Positions 8,201-9,472 of a DNA stretch of 9,472 bases are shown in pieces; the first letter of the stretch is position 1, and every line of letters begins with the position of its first letter. The notes below the pieces were generated by a model. That model saw nothing but the letters and a program-made list of their open reading frames with translations, did not search any database and was not told where the DNA came from. Made by a program: the position numbers and the translations under genes. The DNA is from Candidatus Omnitrophota bacterium (GTDB lineage Bacteria; Ratteibacteria; UBA8468; B48-G9; JAFGKM01), in NCBI GenBank assembly GCA_023818785.1, contig JAMWCO010000047.1:1-9472 (forward strand), written 5' to 3'.

Positions 8201-8656
8201 AGAACTACTACAAAAAAGAATGCAGAAAAAATGGCTATAGGAGAAATAGAAAACAATGATGGCAAGATAAAAGTTCTATTCTATCCAAATATATTTAGTG
8301 AATTTTCAAATTTGATAAGAGCAAATAATTTAATTTTTGTTAAAGGGAAAATTAGAAGGGATAGAGATGAGAAGAAAATAATAGTTGATGATGTAGCACA
8401 CATAAATAATGTAAAAGAAAAATTTTTAAAGAAAATTGAGATTGATTTAAAAGTTCCTCTTGGTGATGAAAAATTGATGAAAATGAAAGAAATTTTTTTG
8501 AAGTTTAAAGGAGATTATCCGATTTTTATTAATTTAATTATTAATGGTAAAAAAGTTAAAATAAGACCTAAAAATTTTGGTATAAATTTAAATGAAGAAT
8601 TTATTGAAGAAATAAAAAATATTTTTGGAGAGGAATGTTTACATTCTGCAGTTTAA
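5213..8656 (+). CDS. dnaE: DNA polymerase III alpha subunit DnaE
   Basis: This is the replicative polymerase, 1147 residues (E. coli 1160), apparently complete. The N-terminal PHP domain (1 to about 270) starts HLHLHTEYSLLDG and has all nine expected metal ligands by motif: H8, H10, D17, H42 (TDHG), E67 (GSE), H89, C139 (SGC), D207 and H209. The polymerase core carries GPGRGSAAGSL (364-374), the catalytic DIDIDF with D408 and D410, and the third aspartate at D559 (KIDILGL). RHPSIHPAG (511-519), ALYRPGP (634-640) and YGFNKSHSAGYA (747-758) are also family hallmarks. A helix-hairpin-helix region lies near 855-885, an OB fold near 984-1062, and a small C-terminal domain at about 1070-1147. It is the DnaE type, not PolC: there is no inserted DEDD exonuclease. 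The start overlaps guaB3 by ATGA, with an AAGGA at 5205-5209 before it. A complete PHP site suggests built-in 3'-5' proofreading, unlike E. coli alpha. Confidence 0.97.
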   Translation: MKKFVHLHLHTEYSLLDGMCRIEQVTKIANRMGMSSLSITDHGTMAGAIKFYTTCIENGIKPIIGSEMYIAPKTRFDKKNIENRISSFHITLLAKNNNGYKNLMKLSSLSYLEGFYYRPRIDKEILAKYSNGLIGLSGCLHGEINWYLKNDDFQKAFEIAGIYSEIFGKDNFYLELMYLGLEEEKKIIPQMLELSKKIGIKVVATNDCHYLNKEDSFAHEVLLCIQTSSKIEDQDRFKFQTNQIYFKSPEEMIKLFTDIPESIDTTIEISEKCNLTIDFDKYFLPKFKVPENKTTDEYLEELIKNGLKEKFGIEINNFDEKNENEIIKRVSYEFKIIKQMGFSGYFLIINDFVNEAKKRGIRVGPGRGSAAGSLVAYLLGITQINPISYNLIFERFLNPERISLPDIDIDFCDRRRDEIIEYIKNKYGENNVCQIGTYGTMQARAVVRDVGRALGFSYSEVDRIAKLITHEYGQTLKEEVNSNPEIRMLIESDEKIKQLFNISLKLEGLARHPSIHPAGIVITENNVDEYVPLFKGPNGEIATQYEFECIEKIGLLKIDILGLKTLSVIEDTLNLIKKRKKVEIKEFPINDEKTYQLLSKGETVGVFQLESEGMRNLLKEIQPQKFEDIIAVLALYRPGPMKSGMVKEYIERKKDPTKIKYDHPILKPILESTYGVILYQEQVIQIANKLSNFTMGEADILRKAMGKKVPSEMEKMREKFVKGAISNGVKKEIAEKIFENISKFAGYGFNKSHSAGYAFLSYQTAYLKANYPLEFMTSLLNSEIGNTDKIKEYIEECEKMNIWILPPDLSESDEKFKILGNDIIFALSAIKNVGSAAIKSIIESRKEGNFISLYDFCERVNLRSVNKKVIESLIKGGAFDYLGIPRSQLFAMIDDAIEHGNKMQKVKDVNHFEIFSSKEIRKLTPIINKEAITSLPEWPQTKLLSYEKEMLGVYLTGHPIEKYIPLIKLYSMPLSKIEKAKENEVVVWGGILVDIKRTTTKKNAEKMAIGEIENNDGKIKVLFYPNIFSEFSNLIRANNLIFVKGKIRRDRDEKKIIVDDVAHINNVKEKFLKKIEIDLKVPLGDEKLMKMKEIFLKFKGDYPIFINLIINGKKVKIRPKNFGINLNEEFIEEIKNIFGEECLHSAV

Positions 8657-8660
8657 TAAA

Positions 8661-9472
8661 ATGAAAAAATCAATAGTAAAACCATTTTGGTGGAAAGGAG
8701 GATTATTTATAATAGACCAGAATAAACTTCCTGAAAAAGAAATTGTTTTAAAACTTGATAAAGTTGAGAAAGTATATAATGCAATTAAAAATTTAAAAGT
8801 GAGAGGCGCTCCTTTAATTGGATGTGTTGCTGCTTACGGTGTTTGTGTCTCTTTTTTAGAAAATGAAAGAATGTCAGTCCCTAATTTAAAAAATAAAATA
8901 AAGCAGGATATATTCTATCTTAAAAATTCAAGACCCACTGCATATAACCTTTTCTATGTTTTAAATAGGATGGAGAAAGTTATTGAAAATTTTAATGAAA
9001 AAAGTAAAGGAAAATTGTTCAGAAGTCTATTAAAAGAAGCAAAAAATATTTATGAAGAGGACTTAAATGCTTGTTATAAAATTGGTGTATTTGGAAGTAA
9101 ACTTATAAAAAACAGAATGAATATTTTAACACATTGTAATGCAGGAGGACTTGCAACTACAGGTTTTGGAACTGCATTAGCACCTATTTATATAGCAAAA
9201 AAAGAGGGTAAAAAAATTCATATATATGTAGATGAGACAAGACCTGTTTTACAAGGAGCAAGATTAACTGCATGGGAACTTAAAAAAAACAAAATACCTT
9301 ATACACTTATCTGTGATAATATGGCTGGATATTTGATGAGCAAAGGGAAAATAGATATTGTAATTGTTGGAGCAGATAGGATTGCAAAAAATGGAGATAC
9401 TGCAAATAAAATTGGAACTTATTCTCTTGCAGTTTTAGCAAATTATCATAAAATCCCTTTTTATATAGCGGC
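8661..9472 (+). CDS. mtnA: S-methyl-5-thioribose-1-phosphate isomerase MtnA (3' end cut by window)
   Basis: This enzyme isomerises 5-methylthioribose 1-phosphate to 5-methylthioribulose 1-phosphate in methionine salvage. The reading frame runs open off the right edge. 270 complete codons are present, and roughly 70-90 are missing judging by the usual length near 350. Visible motifs: FIIDQNKLP (16-24), VRGAPLIG (47-54), RPTAYNLF (91-98), ILTHCNAGGLAT with catalytic Cys159 (155-166), DETRPVLQGARLTAWEL (191-207), DNMAG (219-223), and VGADRIAKNGDTANKIGTYS with catalytic Asp239 (236-255). These fit MtnA rather than eIF2B-like or ribose-1,5-bisphosphate isomerase relatives. ATG 8661 lies 4 nt after the dnaE stop and has no Shine-Dalgarno nearby. 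A nine-codon frame beginning at 8635 ends across this start. No other salvage gene is visible, so its pathway partner could lie downstream. Some bacteria use MtnA in 5'-deoxyadenosine or isoprenoid-shunt routes instead. Confidence 0.95.
   Translation, partial: MKKSIVKPFWWKGGLFIIDQNKLPEKEIVLKLDKVEKVYNAIKNLKVRGAPLIGCVAAYGVCVSFLENERMSVPNLKNKIKQDIFYLKNSRPTAYNLFYVLNRMEKVIENFNEKSKGKLFRSLLKEAKNIYEEDLNACYKIGVFGSKLIKNRMNILTHCNAGGLATTGFGTALAPIYIAKKEGKKIHIYVDETRPVLQGARLTAWELKKNKIPYTLICDNMAGYLMSKGKIDIVIVGADRIAKNGDTANKIGTYSLAVLANYHKIPFYIA

Larger units (their letters stand above)
1..9472 (+). other. Probable single transcription unit of eight co-directional genes
   Basis: All genes run on the + strand with junctions, in order, of -4, -4, 0, +1, -26, -4 and +4 nt. 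No gap is large enough to hold a promoter plus terminator, and I see no GC-rich hairpin followed by a T-run. Both ends of the unit lie outside the window. Internal promoters inside coding sequence cannot be excluded, because AT-rich DNA gives many chance -10-like hexamers. Co-transcription is inferred from spacing alone. Confidence 0.7.

Noticed and set aside
1..9472. A hidden undescribed system (defence, mobile or RNA element)
   Set aside because: Every part of the window is covered by recognisable genes in tight order. I saw no direct-repeat array, terminal inverted repeats, tRNA-like or riboswitch-like sequence, and no change in base composition.

Overview
This is a gene-dense stretch of an AT-rich bacterial chromosome (G+C about 30% or less, judged by eye). 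It holds eight protein-coding genes, all on the + strand, with effectively no intergenic space: neighbours overlap by 4 or 26 nt or are separated by 0-4 nt. No gap approaches 300 bases. I see no RNA gene, mobile element, CRISPR array or terminator, and no promoter I could defend. TGA is used as a stop (ends at 545, 1435 and 5216) and Trp is TGG, so the genetic code is standard. Codon choice (AGA for Arg, ATA for Ile, many Lys) is uniform throughout, with no sign of recent transfer.

Layout from left to right: (1) the C-terminal part of a GspK-like minor pseudopilin, cut by the left edge; (2) a membrane-anchored parvulin/SurA-type peptidyl-prolyl isomerase; (3) a secreted SurA-like chaperone whose parvulin part is degenerate; (4) pdxA, vitamin B6 synthesis; (5) rsmA (ksgA), 16S rRNA dimethyladenosine methyltransferase; (6) guaB3, a CBS-less IMP dehydrogenase-family protein; (7) dnaE, the replicative DNA polymerase III alpha subunit; (8) mtnA, methylthioribose-1-phosphate isomerase, cut by the right edge.

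The genes look like one polycistronic unit. The surA-like / pdxA / rsmA order is the same as in the E. coli lptD-surA-pdxA-rsmA operon. A type II secretion pseudopilin plus SurA-type chaperones points to a two-membrane (diderm) bacterium. GuaB3 is best known from Actinobacteria and Cyanobacteria, and neither fits the base composition. An AT-rich diderm, perhaps thermophilic, candidate-phylum bacterium (something like Omnitrophota or its relatives) is my low-confidence guess.

Functionally the run mixes envelope protein folding and secretion (genes 1-3), cofactor synthesis (4), ribosome maturation (5), guanine nucleotide synthesis (6), replication (7) and sulfur/methionine salvage (8). I found no undescribed system. 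The points most worth checking are a textbook EF-hand loop inside the GspK-like protein, the loss of catalytic residues in the tandem SurA-like pair, the CBS-less GuaB3 next to dnaE, and a complete set of metal ligands in the DnaE PHP domain.
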